Positions 24,448 to 31,295 of a stretch of 36,086 nt of DNA are shown here, piece by piece. The position numbers were made by a program, and so were the translations under genes. The notes beneath the pieces were generated by a model. The model ran no database searches and had not been told where the DNA came from. It saw nothing but the letters and a program-made list of their open reading frames with translations. The stretch is from Caldifarciminota bacterium (lineage in GTDB: Bacteria; Hydrothermota; Hydrothermia; LBFQ01). Within the stretch, counting starts at the first letter, position 1. The number at the start of each line of letters is the position of its first letter. The stretch covers positions 1-36,086 of the forward strand of contig WGAN01000119.1 in NCBI GenBank assembly GCA_015494805.1, in the 5' to 3' direction.

Positions 24448-25032
24448 ACCAGGGAAAACCTCCCTCCTGTGATATGGAGAATTTCATACCGCCGACTCCC
24501 TTAGGATGGATATCACCCCATCCACAGAATGCCCTCAATTGGATAGGCTCTCCCCGTTGGTATTACGCCTGATGTCAAATTTTGAGTAGTATCGGTAAAG
24601 ACTCGCACTTTTGGTGAATTAAAGATGAATGGATGTTTGGGTATGTTTTAAAAACCGCAAAATTGACTTTAAAAAATATTAATTGCGTTTCAAAATTCCC
24701 GCAATCTCCGTCAAAGAATTCGGCACTACGCCGACAGGTACTCCTCCCGTTCGCACCTTCAAAAGTTGAAAAGCTGACAATCGCGCTTTGGGATTACTGC
24801 AAGCTGATGGCAAGATTTTGAAGTTTATTGCCGGGTCCTACCCCGGAGAGTTGAAGCCGGGTTTAGGGAGATCGCTCATCGGGATTTGGGATTTTGGCAC
24901 CTATCATACGGAGAATTCCGTTTCGGCGGATCATCGGGGGCCGTTGTCAAAGTCGCCGAATACTGGGAAGCGACCTATACCGATGGAGGGTCCATCGCCT
25001 GAAGTTGTATCCGGGAGGGATGTGAAGATCGT

Positions 25033-25125
25033 CTGTCCTTTCAAAAGCTGAAAATCAGACCTCAATAAACCGTAAGTTGTACTTCAAGATTCTTACAATC
25101 CCATTTGCGGATTTTGGAAGGCATC
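25033..25125 (+). repeat. About 90-bp diverged repeat, copy B
   Basis: Same order of blocks as copy A: CCTTTCAAAAGCTGAAAATC, a variable centre, then CTTCAAGATTCTTACAATCC and GCGGATTTTGGAAGG. It ends just before the tRNA-Val terminator. Confidence 0.5.
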
Positions 25126-25142
25126 TCCTATGCTCCACCAAC

Positions 25143-25164
25143 AAAAAAATGGGCCTTTCGGCCC
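25143..25164 (-). terminator. Intrinsic terminator of tRNA-Val
   Basis: On the minus strand GGGCC-GAAA-GGCCC is followed by A and seven T. It starts 3 nt after the tRNA 3' end and is the clearest intrinsic terminator in the window. Confidence 0.9.
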
Positions 25165-25167
25165 AAG

Positions 25168-25241
25168 TGGGCGCGGGAGGAGTCGAACCTCCGACCTCTC
25201 GCATGTCAAACGAGCGCTCTAACCGCCTGAGCTACGCGCCC
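25168..25241 (-). tRNA. tRNA-Val (anticodon GAC)
   Basis: Full cloverleaf of 74 nt: acceptor GGGCGCG/CGCGCCC with discriminator A, D arm GCTC/GAGC, anticodon stem CTCGT/GCGAG around TTGACAT, and T arm GGAGG-TTCGACT-CCTCC. CCA is not encoded. A TATAAT lies 14 nt upstream and a strong terminator directly downstream, so it is a single-gene unit. Confidence 0.97.
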
Positions 25242-25255
25242 AGTTAGAGGTTGAT

Positions 25256-25261
25256 ATTATA
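25256..25261 (-). promoter_or_regulatory. -10 element of tRNA-Val
   Basis: TATAAT on the minus strand. The leader TATAATATCAACCTC closely matches that of tRNA-Asp. Confidence 0.65.
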
Positions 25262-25299
25262 CGGTGGAAAGGTGGGTGTGGTGGGGCCTTTATCCGGCT

Positions 25300-25305
25300 T
25301 ACAAT
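25300..25305 (+). promoter_or_regulatory. -10 element of the HIT-GT4 operon
   Basis: TACAAT ending 8 nt before ATG 25314. It rules out an in-frame extension back to 25251. Confidence 0.6.
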
Positions 25306-25313
25306 TCCGGGCG

Positions 25314-25652
25314 ATGGAGTGCGTCTTCTGCCGCATAGCGAAGGGAGAGGAGAAGGCCCGCGTTGTATACGAGAGCGAGAAGGTGATAGCCTTCCACACC
25401 ATACGCCCGGAGGCCGATGTGCATATCCTCGTAATACCGAAGGAGCATTACGAGAGGCTTGACGAGATAGAGGACGAGCAGACGGCCTACGAGCTATTCA
25501 AGGCCATCCGCGAGGTAGCCCGGATGTTTAACCTGGACTCCTTCAGGGTGGTCAATAAGAACGGTGCCTCCGTGGGCCAAACGGTGATGCACGTACATAT
25601 CCACGTCCTATCTGGCAACCTCCCTAACCGCCTCCTCCCCGGCTCCGAATGA
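25314..25652 (+). CDS. HIT-family nucleotide hydrolase/transferase
   Basis: 112 residues, a normal size for Hint-branch HIT proteins. The N-terminal CVFCRIAKGE carries the CxxC of Hint-type members, and the catalytic triad motif is HVHIHVL (His-x-His-x-His) preceded by GQTVM. Members hydrolyse purine nucleoside phosphoramidates or dinucleotides; the exact substrate is not known. Cytoplasmic. The start MECVFC is supported by the TACAAT -10 and by family alignment. Its TGA overlaps the ATG of the glycosyltransferase gene (ATGA), so the two form an operon. Confidence 0.95.
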   Translation: MECVFCRIAKGEEKARVVYESEKVIAFHTIRPEADVHILVIPKEHYERLDEIEDEQTAYELFKAIREVARMFNLDSFRVVNKNGASVGQTVMHVHIHVLSGNLPNRLLPGSE

Positions 25653-26782
25653 GGGTCCTCATATTCTCCGAGAGCTTCCTCCCCCTGAAGACGGGGGTAG
25701 CCAAGTTTGCCTACGAGCTGGCCTATCACCTCCACCGCAGGGGGTACGAGACCGTCGTCCTGACGGGGGGATACGAAGGGATACCCGAAACCCCCTTTCC
25801 CGTTGAGAGGGTGGGGGGAGTGGGCAAGGTCTTCGCTAACGGGAGTTTTACGTGGTTCATAAAGGACCACCCCCACAGGGTCTATGGGAAGTTCAAGGAG
25901 GTGATAAGGAGGTACGGGATAACCGTCTTCCACAATCAGGGGCCTCTCGGCCCCCCCTACTCCATGCTCTCCGCCCTCTTCGTCTCAAAGATAGCCCCCT
26001 CCGTAAGGCGGGTGGGTACCTTCCACAGCAAGAGGATGGAGTTAAACGCCACCTTCCGGCTAACCGGCAGGCTCCTATCACCCCTCGTACGGCTTCACCA
26101 CGCCCTAACCGCTCCCTCCCGCTCCACGGCTAGGGAGATGGAGGAACTCTTCGGCATATCCGGGGTTAAGGTGGTCCCGAACGCCGTAGATACGGAGGTG
26201 TTCAGGCCGGACCTCCCCCCCCTCTCCCACCTCATTGACGGTAGGAAGACCGCCCTTTTCGTGGGGAGGTTGGACGCCCGTAAGGGGGTGGATACCCTGA
26301 TAGAGGCGTGGGGGATTCTATCCCGGAGGATGGAGGGCTTCGGGGAGAGGTACAAGTTGGTGGTAGTGGGAAACGGCCCCCTAAGGGACTCCGTCCTGAA
26401 GGCCAAGGCTACCTACGGCAACGTCCTCCTCTACGATAACGTCCCCATGGGAGACCCGGACTTCCCCCGCTTCTACACCTCCTCCGACTTCGCCGTCTTC
26501 CCCGCCAAGGGTGGGGAAGCTTTCGGCATAGTGATACTTGAGGCCTTCGCCAGCGGTAGGCCAGTGGTCGTAACGGACATTCCGGGGTACAACGAGGTGG
26601 CAACGGAGGATACCGCCCTGTTCGTTCCCCCCGACGACCCCCTCTCCCTCTCTAAGGCCATAGAAAGGATGTTTTTAGACGAAAGTACGAGGTTGGAGAT
26701 GGGTAGGAGGGCCTACGCCCGCTCCCGCCTCTTCTCCTGGGACAGGGTGATAGAGCAGTTCGTGGACCTATATACCGGTTAG
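25649..26782 (+). CDS. GT4-family glycosyltransferase
   Basis: 377-residue GT-B fold enzyme. The N-terminal acceptor domain opens RVLIFSESFLPLKTGVAKFAYEL, with the glycine-rich loop of GT4 enzymes. The C-terminal donor domain has FVGRLDARKGVDTLIEAW and the E-x7-E motif GEAFGIVILEAFASG. It is close in style to lipid-linked mannosyl- or galactosyltransferases (PimA-like), but donor and acceptor cannot be assigned. It probably works at the inner face of the membrane on lipid or polysaccharide. Its end overlaps the convergent plsX by 4 bp; the neighbourhood (plsX) is consistent with lipid work. Confidence 0.9.
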   Translation: MRVLIFSESFLPLKTGVAKFAYELAYHLHRRGYETVVLTGGYEGIPETPFPVERVGGVGKVFANGSFTWFIKDHPHRVYGKFKEVIRRYGITVFHNQGPLGPPYSMLSALFVSKIAPSVRRVGTFHSKRMELNATFRLTGRLLSPLVRLHHALTAPSRSTAREMEELFGISGVKVVPNAVDTEVFRPDLPPLSHLIDGRKTALFVGRLDARKGVDTLIEAWGILSRRMEGFGERYKLVVVGNGPLRDSVLKAKATYGNVLLYDNVPMGDPDFPRFYTSSDFAVFPAKGGEAFGIVILEAFASGRPVVVTDIPGYNEVATEDTALFVPPDDPLSLSKAIERMFLDESTRLEMGRRAYARSRLFSWDRVIEQFVDLYTG

Positions 26783-27768
26783 GCCTCCTCCAAGTACCTG
26801 CGAGTCTTCTCTAAGAGCTTGTGGTTGTGGAGGGTACGGGCGACGAGGATGGCGTTGTGTATGGCACGGGCGGAGGAACGGCCGTGGGCTATTATCACGA
26901 TACCGTTCACGCCTATTAAGGGGGCGCCCCCGTACTCCTCAAAGTCCGCCTTCTTCCGAACGGCCTTGAAGGCCGGTTTCAGCAGCATCGCACCGAGCAA
27001 GGCCCTCGGATTCCCCTTCACCTCCCTCTTTATGAACTCAAGGATGATACTTAGGACGCTCTCTCCGAACTTCAGGAGGACGTTCCCCACGAAGCCGTCC
27101 ATAACTATCACGTCGGCCTTGTCCATAAGGATCTCGTGGCCCTCAACGTAGCCGACGAAGCGGTAGTGGGCATCCATCGTCTCAAGCTTTCTCCTCGCCT
27201 TGACTATCACGTCCCCCCCTTTCCCCTCCTCCTCCCCGATGTTTAGGAGGGCGAGCCTCGGGTGGCGGTGGAAGAGAGCGTTGTAGAAGGCCGCCCCCAT
27301 TATGCCGAACTGTACGAGGATGTCGGAGGAGACGTGGATGTTGGCCCCCATGTCCAGGACGAGGGTCCTCCCTTCGTTTATGTTCGGGAAGAGGGCGCCG
27401 ATGGCCGGCCTCCTGACCCCCCGGATCCTCCCCAGCTTCCTTAGGGCGAAGGCCATAACGGCCCCCGTGTTGCCAGCGGATATGAAGGCGTCGGCTTCCC
27501 CTTTCCTTACCAAGTCCATAGCGATGGCCATGGAGGATTCGGGTCGCTTCTTCAAAACTTCCGAGGGTTTATCGTGGTGGAAGACCCTGTCAGGGGCGTG
27601 GACCACGTGCAGGCGGGGAGGAATCTCGTCAAGGTGGTCCCTTATTATCCTTTCATCGCCCACCAAAACTACCTCTATATCCCTCTCCTCCTCCAAGACC
27701 TTGAGGGCGCCCCTTATCTCCGGTAGCGGGGCGTTGTCCGTACCGAAGGCGTCCAGGGCGACCCGCAT
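26779..27768 (-). CDS. plsX: Phosphate acyltransferase PlsX
   Basis: Converts acyl-ACP to acyl-phosphate, the first step of the PlsX/PlsY route to phosphatidic acid. About 329 residues. Motifs: VALDAFGTDNAP at the N-terminus, DADAFISAGNTGA-type loop (here ADAFISAGNTGAVMAFAL), LDMGAN, VMDGFVGNVLLK and the C-terminal GVNGIVIIAHGRSSARAI. All are characteristic. The ATG shares one base with the rpmF stop (TGATG); an in-frame GTG one codon earlier is an alternative. The rpmF-plsX pair is a classic conserved arrangement. Confidence 0.97.
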   Translation of the reverse strand: MRVALDAFGTDNAPLPEIRGALKVLEEERDIEVVLVGDERIIRDHLDEIPPRLHVVHAPDRVFHHDKPSEVLKKRPESSMAIAMDLVRKGEADAFISAGNTGAVMAFALRKLGRIRGVRRPAIGALFPNINEGRTLVLDMGANIHVSSDILVQFGIMGAAFYNALFHRHPRLALLNIGEEEGKGGDVIVKARRKLETMDAHYRFVGYVEGHEILMDKADVIVMDGFVGNVLLKFGESVLSIILEFIKREVKGNPRALLGAMLLKPAFKAVRKKADFEEYGGAPLIGVNGIVIIAHGRSSARAIHNAILVARTLHNHKLLEKTRRYLEEA

Positions 27769-27950
27769 CACTTCATCTCAACCACTATGGCCACCCTCCC
27801 CTTGTAGTACCCACAGTGGGGACAGGCGAAGTGGGGAGGCTTGGGCTTGCCGCAGGAGGGACACGTGGATAGGGCCGGCCTCCTGACCTTCCAGTGGGTC
27901 CTCCTCTTCCTCCCTCTCGTCGCAGACTGTCTCCTTCTCGGTGAAGTCAT
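27768..27950 (-). CDS. rpmF: 50S ribosomal protein L32
   Basis: 60 residues, very basic. The N-terminal RRRQSATRGRKRRTHWK matches L32. The zinc-ribbon type has CPSC and, 13 residues on, CPHC, all four Cys present. A strong GAGGAGGT Shine-Dalgarno lies 7 nt before the ATG, in contrast to leaderless first genes. It sits between the PDO gene (15 bp upstream) and plsX (1-bp overlap). Confidence 0.96.
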   Translation of the reverse strand: MTSPRRRQSATRGRKRRTHWKVRRPALSTCPSCGKPKPPHFACPHCGYYKGRVAIVVEMK

Positions 27951-27965
27951 TGCCTAAACCTCCTC

Positions 27966-28637
27966 TTACTTAGTTAAGGCTGCCGCTTCCCTTATCTTCT
28001 CGGCGAAGAAAGGTTCCGGATATGCCCCCTCAAACTCAACGATGTCGTTTATAACGATCTTGGGTACGGCGTGAACGTGGTACTGGTCGGCCCAGTGGGG
28101 GTACTCCAAGGCCTCTATCATATAGCCCTTTATGTGGGGATTTGCTACGGCGAAGCGGTGGGAGGTGAGGACGGCACGGGGACAGTAGGGACACGTTGGC
28201 GTGACGAAGACGTAGATGACTATGTCCTTGTCTATGTCCTTTATCTGCTCCTCTATCTCCGGGGACAGACCGGAGCGACCGGTGGAGGCGAGGACGATGC
28301 TCTCTATCAGGGCGGAGAACTCGTAGCCGGCGGGTATGCCGAAGTACCTCATCCCGAAGTCTATCAGGTCGCCCTCCTCCGTCTTCTGAAGTATGGCGAG
28401 GGCAGGGGCGTCGTGGATGGCGTACTTCTCCGCCTCCGCCTTGTCGGTAACAACGTTCTTCACCACCACCTCTATCTTATCGGAAAGCTCCGCCACCTCT
28501 TTAAGGAGCTTTTCCTCGTCCTCACAGTAGTCGCACCCGATGTTTTTCTTAAAAAAGAGCAAGACGACCGGTTTCTCCAGCTCCGCCCCGAACTTTTGAC
28601 GCAAATAAGCCCTGTCTTCTTCCCTTAGAAAACCCAT
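27966..28637 (-). CDS. Protein disulfide oxidoreductase with two thioredoxin folds
   Basis: 223 residues of tandem thioredoxin/glutaredoxin-like domains, each with a CxxC site: GCDYCED in the N-terminal half and CPYCPRA in the C-terminal half. This two-fold cytoplasmic PDO is characteristic of (hyper)thermophilic archaea and bacteria, where intracellular disulfides stabilise proteins. The C-terminal cis-proline motif HAVPKIVIND is in place. No signal peptide. The ATG lies 10 nt after a TATAAT. It heads the operon PDO-rpmF-plsX. Confidence 0.92.
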   Translation of the reverse strand: MGFLREEDRAYLRQKFGAELEKPVVLLFFKKNIGCDYCEDEEKLLKEVAELSDKIEVVVKNVVTDKAEAEKYAIHDAPALAILQKTEEGDLIDFGMRYFGIPAGYEFSALIESIVLASTGRSGLSPEIEEQIKDIDKDIVIYVFVTPTCPYCPRAVLTSHRFAVANPHIKGYMIEALEYPHWADQYHVHAVPKIVINDIVEFEGAYPEPFFAEKIREAAALTK

Positions 28638-28647
28638 GGCACCCGCT

Positions 28648-28653
28648 ATTATA
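28648..28653 (-). promoter_or_regulatory. -10 element of the PDO-rpmF-plsX operon
   Basis: TATAAT on the minus strand, 10 nt before the ATG; 38 bp from the divergent -10 at 28692. Confidence 0.6.
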
Positions 28654-28691
28654 CGCCCGAAAGTTGGGGCGATGCAAACGCCCTACACAGG

Positions 28692-28697
28692 TATAAT
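28692..28697 (+). promoter_or_regulatory. -10 element of the LYS1-type dehydrogenase gene
   Basis: TATAAT ending 8 nt before ATG 28706. Confidence 0.65.
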
Positions 28698-28705
28698 CGC
28701 CGGTT

Positions 28706-29827
28706 ATGAAACCCAAGACCGTAGCCATAGCCGGTTCTGGCATCGTAGCCAAATCCACGGCCATACTCGTGCGGAGGTTCTATCCGGAGGCCCGCATCTT
28801 AGTGGGGGGCAGGAGGAGGGAAAAGGCGGAGGCCATAGCGCACCTCGTAGGCGGTGAGGCCTTCCACCTACCGTCGGAGGGCCTAAGCGAGGAGTTCCTC
28901 GCCATCCTGTCCGAAGCGGACGTCCTCTTTGACTGTCTCCCCGGTAGGGAGGCCACCCGTATGGCGGAGGCCGCTTTGAGGACCTCCACGAACTACGTCA
29001 ACCTCACCGAACACGTGAAGGCCACCGAAGCCATAAGGCGGATGGTGGCCGAGGCCGAGAACCCGCCCGTCTTCGTCCTCCAGGCCGGCCTGGCTCCCGG
29101 TTTCGTAAACGTCCTCGCCGTCTATCTCGCGGAGAGGTTCCTGAAGGAGTACGGTAAGTACCCCGACGAGGTGAGGATGAGGGTGGGCGCCCTCACCCCC
29201 AACGTCTCCTCCCCCTACTTCTACGCTAGGACCTGGAGCGCCGCCGGTGTGGCCGTTGAGTACGTTGAGCCTTCGGTGGTACTCCGGGACGGTGGGATAC
29301 AGCTCGTCCCCTCCCTATCGGAGCCGGAGACCCTGATACTCAACGGCAGGGTCCTGGAGGCGGATCTGACGTCCGGTGGGGCCTCCACCACGCCGGAGTA
29401 CTTCGCCGGTAAGGTACGGAGGTTGGATTACAAGACCTTGAGGTGGCCCGGACACTACGACTGGGCGAGGTCCCTCCTTGAGACCTGGCGGTACCTCCCC
29501 CACAACGAGAAGATAGAGAGGCTCCTTGAGGAGCTTAAGAGGATACCCTTGGTGGAGGAGGACTGGGTGGTGGTCTACGTCTCCGTTGCTGGATACGACT
29601 CCGAGGGGGAGCTAAGGGCTATGGAGAGGCTCGTTGAGGTCAGGCCCGCCCTCTACGGAGATTTCCGCCTATCGGCGATACAGGCCACCACGTCCGGAGG
29701 GGCCATAGCAGCCTACGACGTCCTCCCGGAGGGTATGCAAGGTGGGGTGGTCCTCCAGACGGATCTACCGGCGGAGGAGTACCTGAACAACAGGATAATC
29801 CGGGAGATATACGGGGAGGTCCTCTAA
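28706..29827 (+). CDS. Saccharopine dehydrogenase-like (LYS1-type) oxidoreductase
   Basis: 373 residues. An N-terminal Rossmann domain starts VAIAGSGIVAKSTAILVRR, then GGRRREKAEAIA and DVLFDCLPGREATRMAEAAL, as in saccharopine/lysine dehydrogenases of the Lys9/LYS1 superfamily. A central segment NYVNLTEH and QAGLAPGFVNVLA is also typical. The C-terminal catalytic domain contains GGASTTPEYFAGKVR and TSGGAIAAYD. Substrate (lysine, saccharopine, carboxynorspermidine or other) is not decided by sequence. Single leaderless unit. Its TAA overlaps the stop of the convergent hotdog gene. Confidence 0.85.
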   Translation: MKPKTVAIAGSGIVAKSTAILVRRFYPEARILVGGRRREKAEAIAHLVGGEAFHLPSEGLSEEFLAILSEADVLFDCLPGREATRMAEAALRTSTNYVNLTEHVKATEAIRRMVAEAENPPVFVLQAGLAPGFVNVLAVYLAERFLKEYGKYPDEVRMRVGALTPNVSSPYFYARTWSAAGVAVEYVEPSVVLRDGGIQLVPSLSEPETLILNGRVLEADLTSGGASTTPEYFAGKVRRLDYKTLRWPGHYDWARSLLETWRYLPHNEKIERLLEELKRIPLVEEDWVVVYVSVAGYDSEGELRAMERLVEVRPALYGDFRLSAIQATTSGGAIAAYDVLPEGMQGGVVLQTDLPAEEYLNNRIIREIYGEVL

Positions 29828-30210
29828 GGGAGGGCTATGAAAAGTCCCTCCGCGTCGGCGCAGACCTTCCCATCCGAGTCGTAGATTTCGGCGACGGCGA
29901 AGATCTTCCTGCCCTCCCTGCGGACGACCTTACCGCACACCCTGTACCTCCTTCCTGGCCGGACGGGGGCGTGGTACTCAACGCCTATCCGCTTACCCAA
30001 GAACCTCCCCTCAAGGAGGGAGACGGCCATGCCCATCGCCTCGGCGAGGACGGAGGCTATTATTCCCCCGTGAATGATCCCTTTGAAGCTCTGGAACTCC
30101 TCCGTAGGTCTAAAGGTGGCGCACATCCACCCGTCCCTCTCCTCAAAGTCCAGCCCTATACGGGAGTTCCTGCCGCATACGAAGCAGAGGTCATGACCGG
30201 GTATCCGCAT
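29824..30210 (-). CDS. Hotdog-fold thioesterase, PaaI-like
   Basis: 128 residues. CFVCGRNSRIGL near the N-terminus and IIHGGIIASVLAEAMGMA mark the 4HBT/PaaI-type hotdog fold, which hydrolyses acyl-CoA or aryl-CoA esters. The central HGG stretch forms the active-site helix region. Cytoplasmic; substrate unknown. It is downstream of, and overlaps by 20 bp, the Gfo/Idh gene, with a GGAAGGGG Shine-Dalgarno in front of its ATG, so it is in the same operon. Confidence 0.9.
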   Translation of the reverse strand: MRIPGHDLCFVCGRNSRIGLDFEERDGWMCATFRPTEEFQSFKGIIHGGIIASVLAEAMGMAVSLLEGRFLGKRIGVEYHAPVRPGRRYRVCGKVVRREGRKIFAVAEIYDSDGKVCADAEGLFIALP

Positions 30211-31159
30211 CCCCTTCCACCCTCCTTATTCGCTCGTATATCTTCCGCTTTATCGTATCGGCCACCTTCATACTCCGGTAGCCGTCTTCGGCGCTCACCG
30301 CCACCTCTCCCTCTCCCCTTACGGCCTTGAGGAAGGCCTCCAACTCCAACGTTATGGCGTCCTTCGTGGCATCTACGGGGGGGAAGTAGGGGATAAGCTC
30401 GTCCCCCACCTTCTGCACCATATCTATCCGCCTCCGGTAGAGGTCTATGGAGAGGTACCTGTCCATAACGAAGACCCTGAACTTCCTCATCTTCTCAAGG
30501 GAGACGCGGCTCGCCGTTAGATTGGCGGCGGAGCCGGAGGGGAACTCCAACCTGACGTTGGCGATGTCTATGTCTCCGGTTATGACCGGGATGCCGACGG
30601 CGCTCACGGATTCCGGCTCCTCCCCCATCAGGGAGAGGGTGAGGTCTATGTCGTGTATCATCAGGTCAAGGATGACGTCTACGTCCGTACCGCGGGGGTT
30701 GTAGACGCTCATCCGGACGCTCTCTATGAAGTACACCCTCCCTTCTATGTACTCCTTCGCAGCAATGAAGGCGGGGTTGAACCGCTCTATGTGGCCCACC
30801 TGAACCTTGACGCCGTACCTCTTGGAGAGCTGCACTATCTCCCTCGCCGTCTCAAGGGAGTCGGTTAGGGGTTTCTCAACGAAGACGTGCCTACCTTTGA
30901 CTATGCTCTCCCGCGCTATCTCGTAGTGGGCGGTCGTCGGGGCTGCTATCACCACGGCCTCAACGTCCTCTATGAGGGCTTGGAGGGAGGGGTAGGCTAC
31001 CGTACCGTACTCGGAGGCCACCTCCCCGGCGCGGGAGGGGTTTATGTCGTAGATACCGACCAGATGGGCGAAATCTATCTCTTTAAGCCTTTTGACGTGA
31101 AGCGAACCCAGATAACCCACCCCCACGACACCCACGCGGACGGGTTCAGAAAAAAACAA
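30191..31159 (-). CDS. Gfo/Idh/MocA-family dehydrogenase
   Basis: About 322 residues. Rossmann motif GVGYLG at 13-18, the EKP motif at 95-97 with the catalytic Lys96, and GHIERFNPAFIAAKEYI. The GHxERFNP form is common among Gfo/Idh enzymes of nucleotide-sugar and lipid A pathways (UDP-GlcNAc 3-dehydrogenase type); that specificity is inference. The first in-frame start is TTG 31159, one base after the 3' end of tRNA-Asp; a GTG giving a start at VGVVGVGYLG is the alternative. No promoter is visible between tRNA and gene, so it is probably co-transcribed with the tRNA. Confidence 0.88.
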   Translation of the reverse strand: MFFSEPVRVGVVGVGYLGSLHVKRLKEIDFAHLVGIYDINPSRAGEVASEYGTVAYPSLQALIEDVEAVVIAAPTTAHYEIARESIVKGRHVFVEKPLTDSLETAREIVQLSKRYGVKVQVGHIERFNPAFIAAKEYIEGRVYFIESVRMSVYNPRGTDVDVILDLMIHDIDLTLSLMGEEPESVSAVGIPVITGDIDIANVRLEFPSGSAANLTASRVSLEKMRKFRVFVMDRYLSIDLYRRRIDMVQKVGDELIPYFPPVDATKDAITLELEAFLKAVRGEGEVAVSAEDGYRSMKVADTIKRKIYERIRRVEGDADTRS

Positions 31160-31160
31160 G

Positions 31161-31235
31161 CGGGGACGACGGGATTTGAACCCGCGACCTCCGGCGTGAC
31201 AGGCCGGCGTTCTAACCGGGCTGAACTACGTCCCC
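31161..31235 (-). tRNA. tRNA-Asp (anticodon GTC)
   Basis: 75-nt cloverleaf: acceptor GGGGACG/CGTCCCC, discriminator G, anticodon stem CCGGC/GCCGG around CTGTCAC, T arm GCGGG-TTCAAAT-CCCGT. CCA is not encoded. It is followed directly by CTTG and a T-run inside the start of the next gene. Confidence 0.97.
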
Positions 31236-31248
31236 GTTTGAGGTGGAT

Positions 31249-31254
31249 ATTATA
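31249..31254 (-). promoter_or_regulatory. -10 element of tRNA-Asp and the downstream dehydrogenase
   Basis: TATAAT on the minus strand, 13 nt before the tRNA; leader TATAATATCCACCTC, nearly the same as for tRNA-Val. Confidence 0.65.
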
Positions 31255-31283
31255 AGGGGGTAAAGGGGTCGTTGTGGCGGCCC

Positions 31284-31289
31284 TACAAT
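31284..31289 (+). promoter_or_regulatory. -10 element of the beta-barrel gene
   Basis: TACAAT ending 6 nt before ATG 31296; it excludes an in-frame extension to 31272. Confidence 0.6.
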
Positions 31290-31295
31290 AGCCGT

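Larger units (their letters stand above)
24057..25142. other. 1.08-kb locus without genes, rich in hairpins and repeats
   Basis: No ORF here is credible; the longest are short, low-complexity and unlike the neighbours in codon use. The base composition is more AT-rich than the genes. Stems seen: palindrome GGAAGGATCCTTCC at 24155-24168; 24311-24317 with 24330-24336; 24720-24734; an imperfect stem at 24835-24869; and TTCGGCG/CGCCGAA at 24922-24928/24954-24960. Three related blocks beginning with CCTTCAAAA-type sequence lie at about 24357, 24756 and 25037. It may encode a structured RNA or be a decayed mobile element. RNase P, tmRNA and SRP signatures were looked for and not seen. Confidence 0.5.

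Noticed and set aside
24633-25051. Two short plus-strand frames (62 and 87 residues) in the empty locus
   Set aside because: No codon bias of the genome, no promoter in the usual position, no recognisable domain.
24057-25142. CRISPR array next to the RAMP-like gene
   Set aside because: The repeats are irregularly spaced, diverged and in both orientations; there are no identical direct repeats with uniform spacers.
31149-31161. T-run after tRNA-Asp as an intrinsic terminator
   Set aside because: There is no separate GC hairpin in front of it, only the tRNA itself, and the T-run encodes the first Phe codons of the dehydrogenase. Partial termination remains possible.
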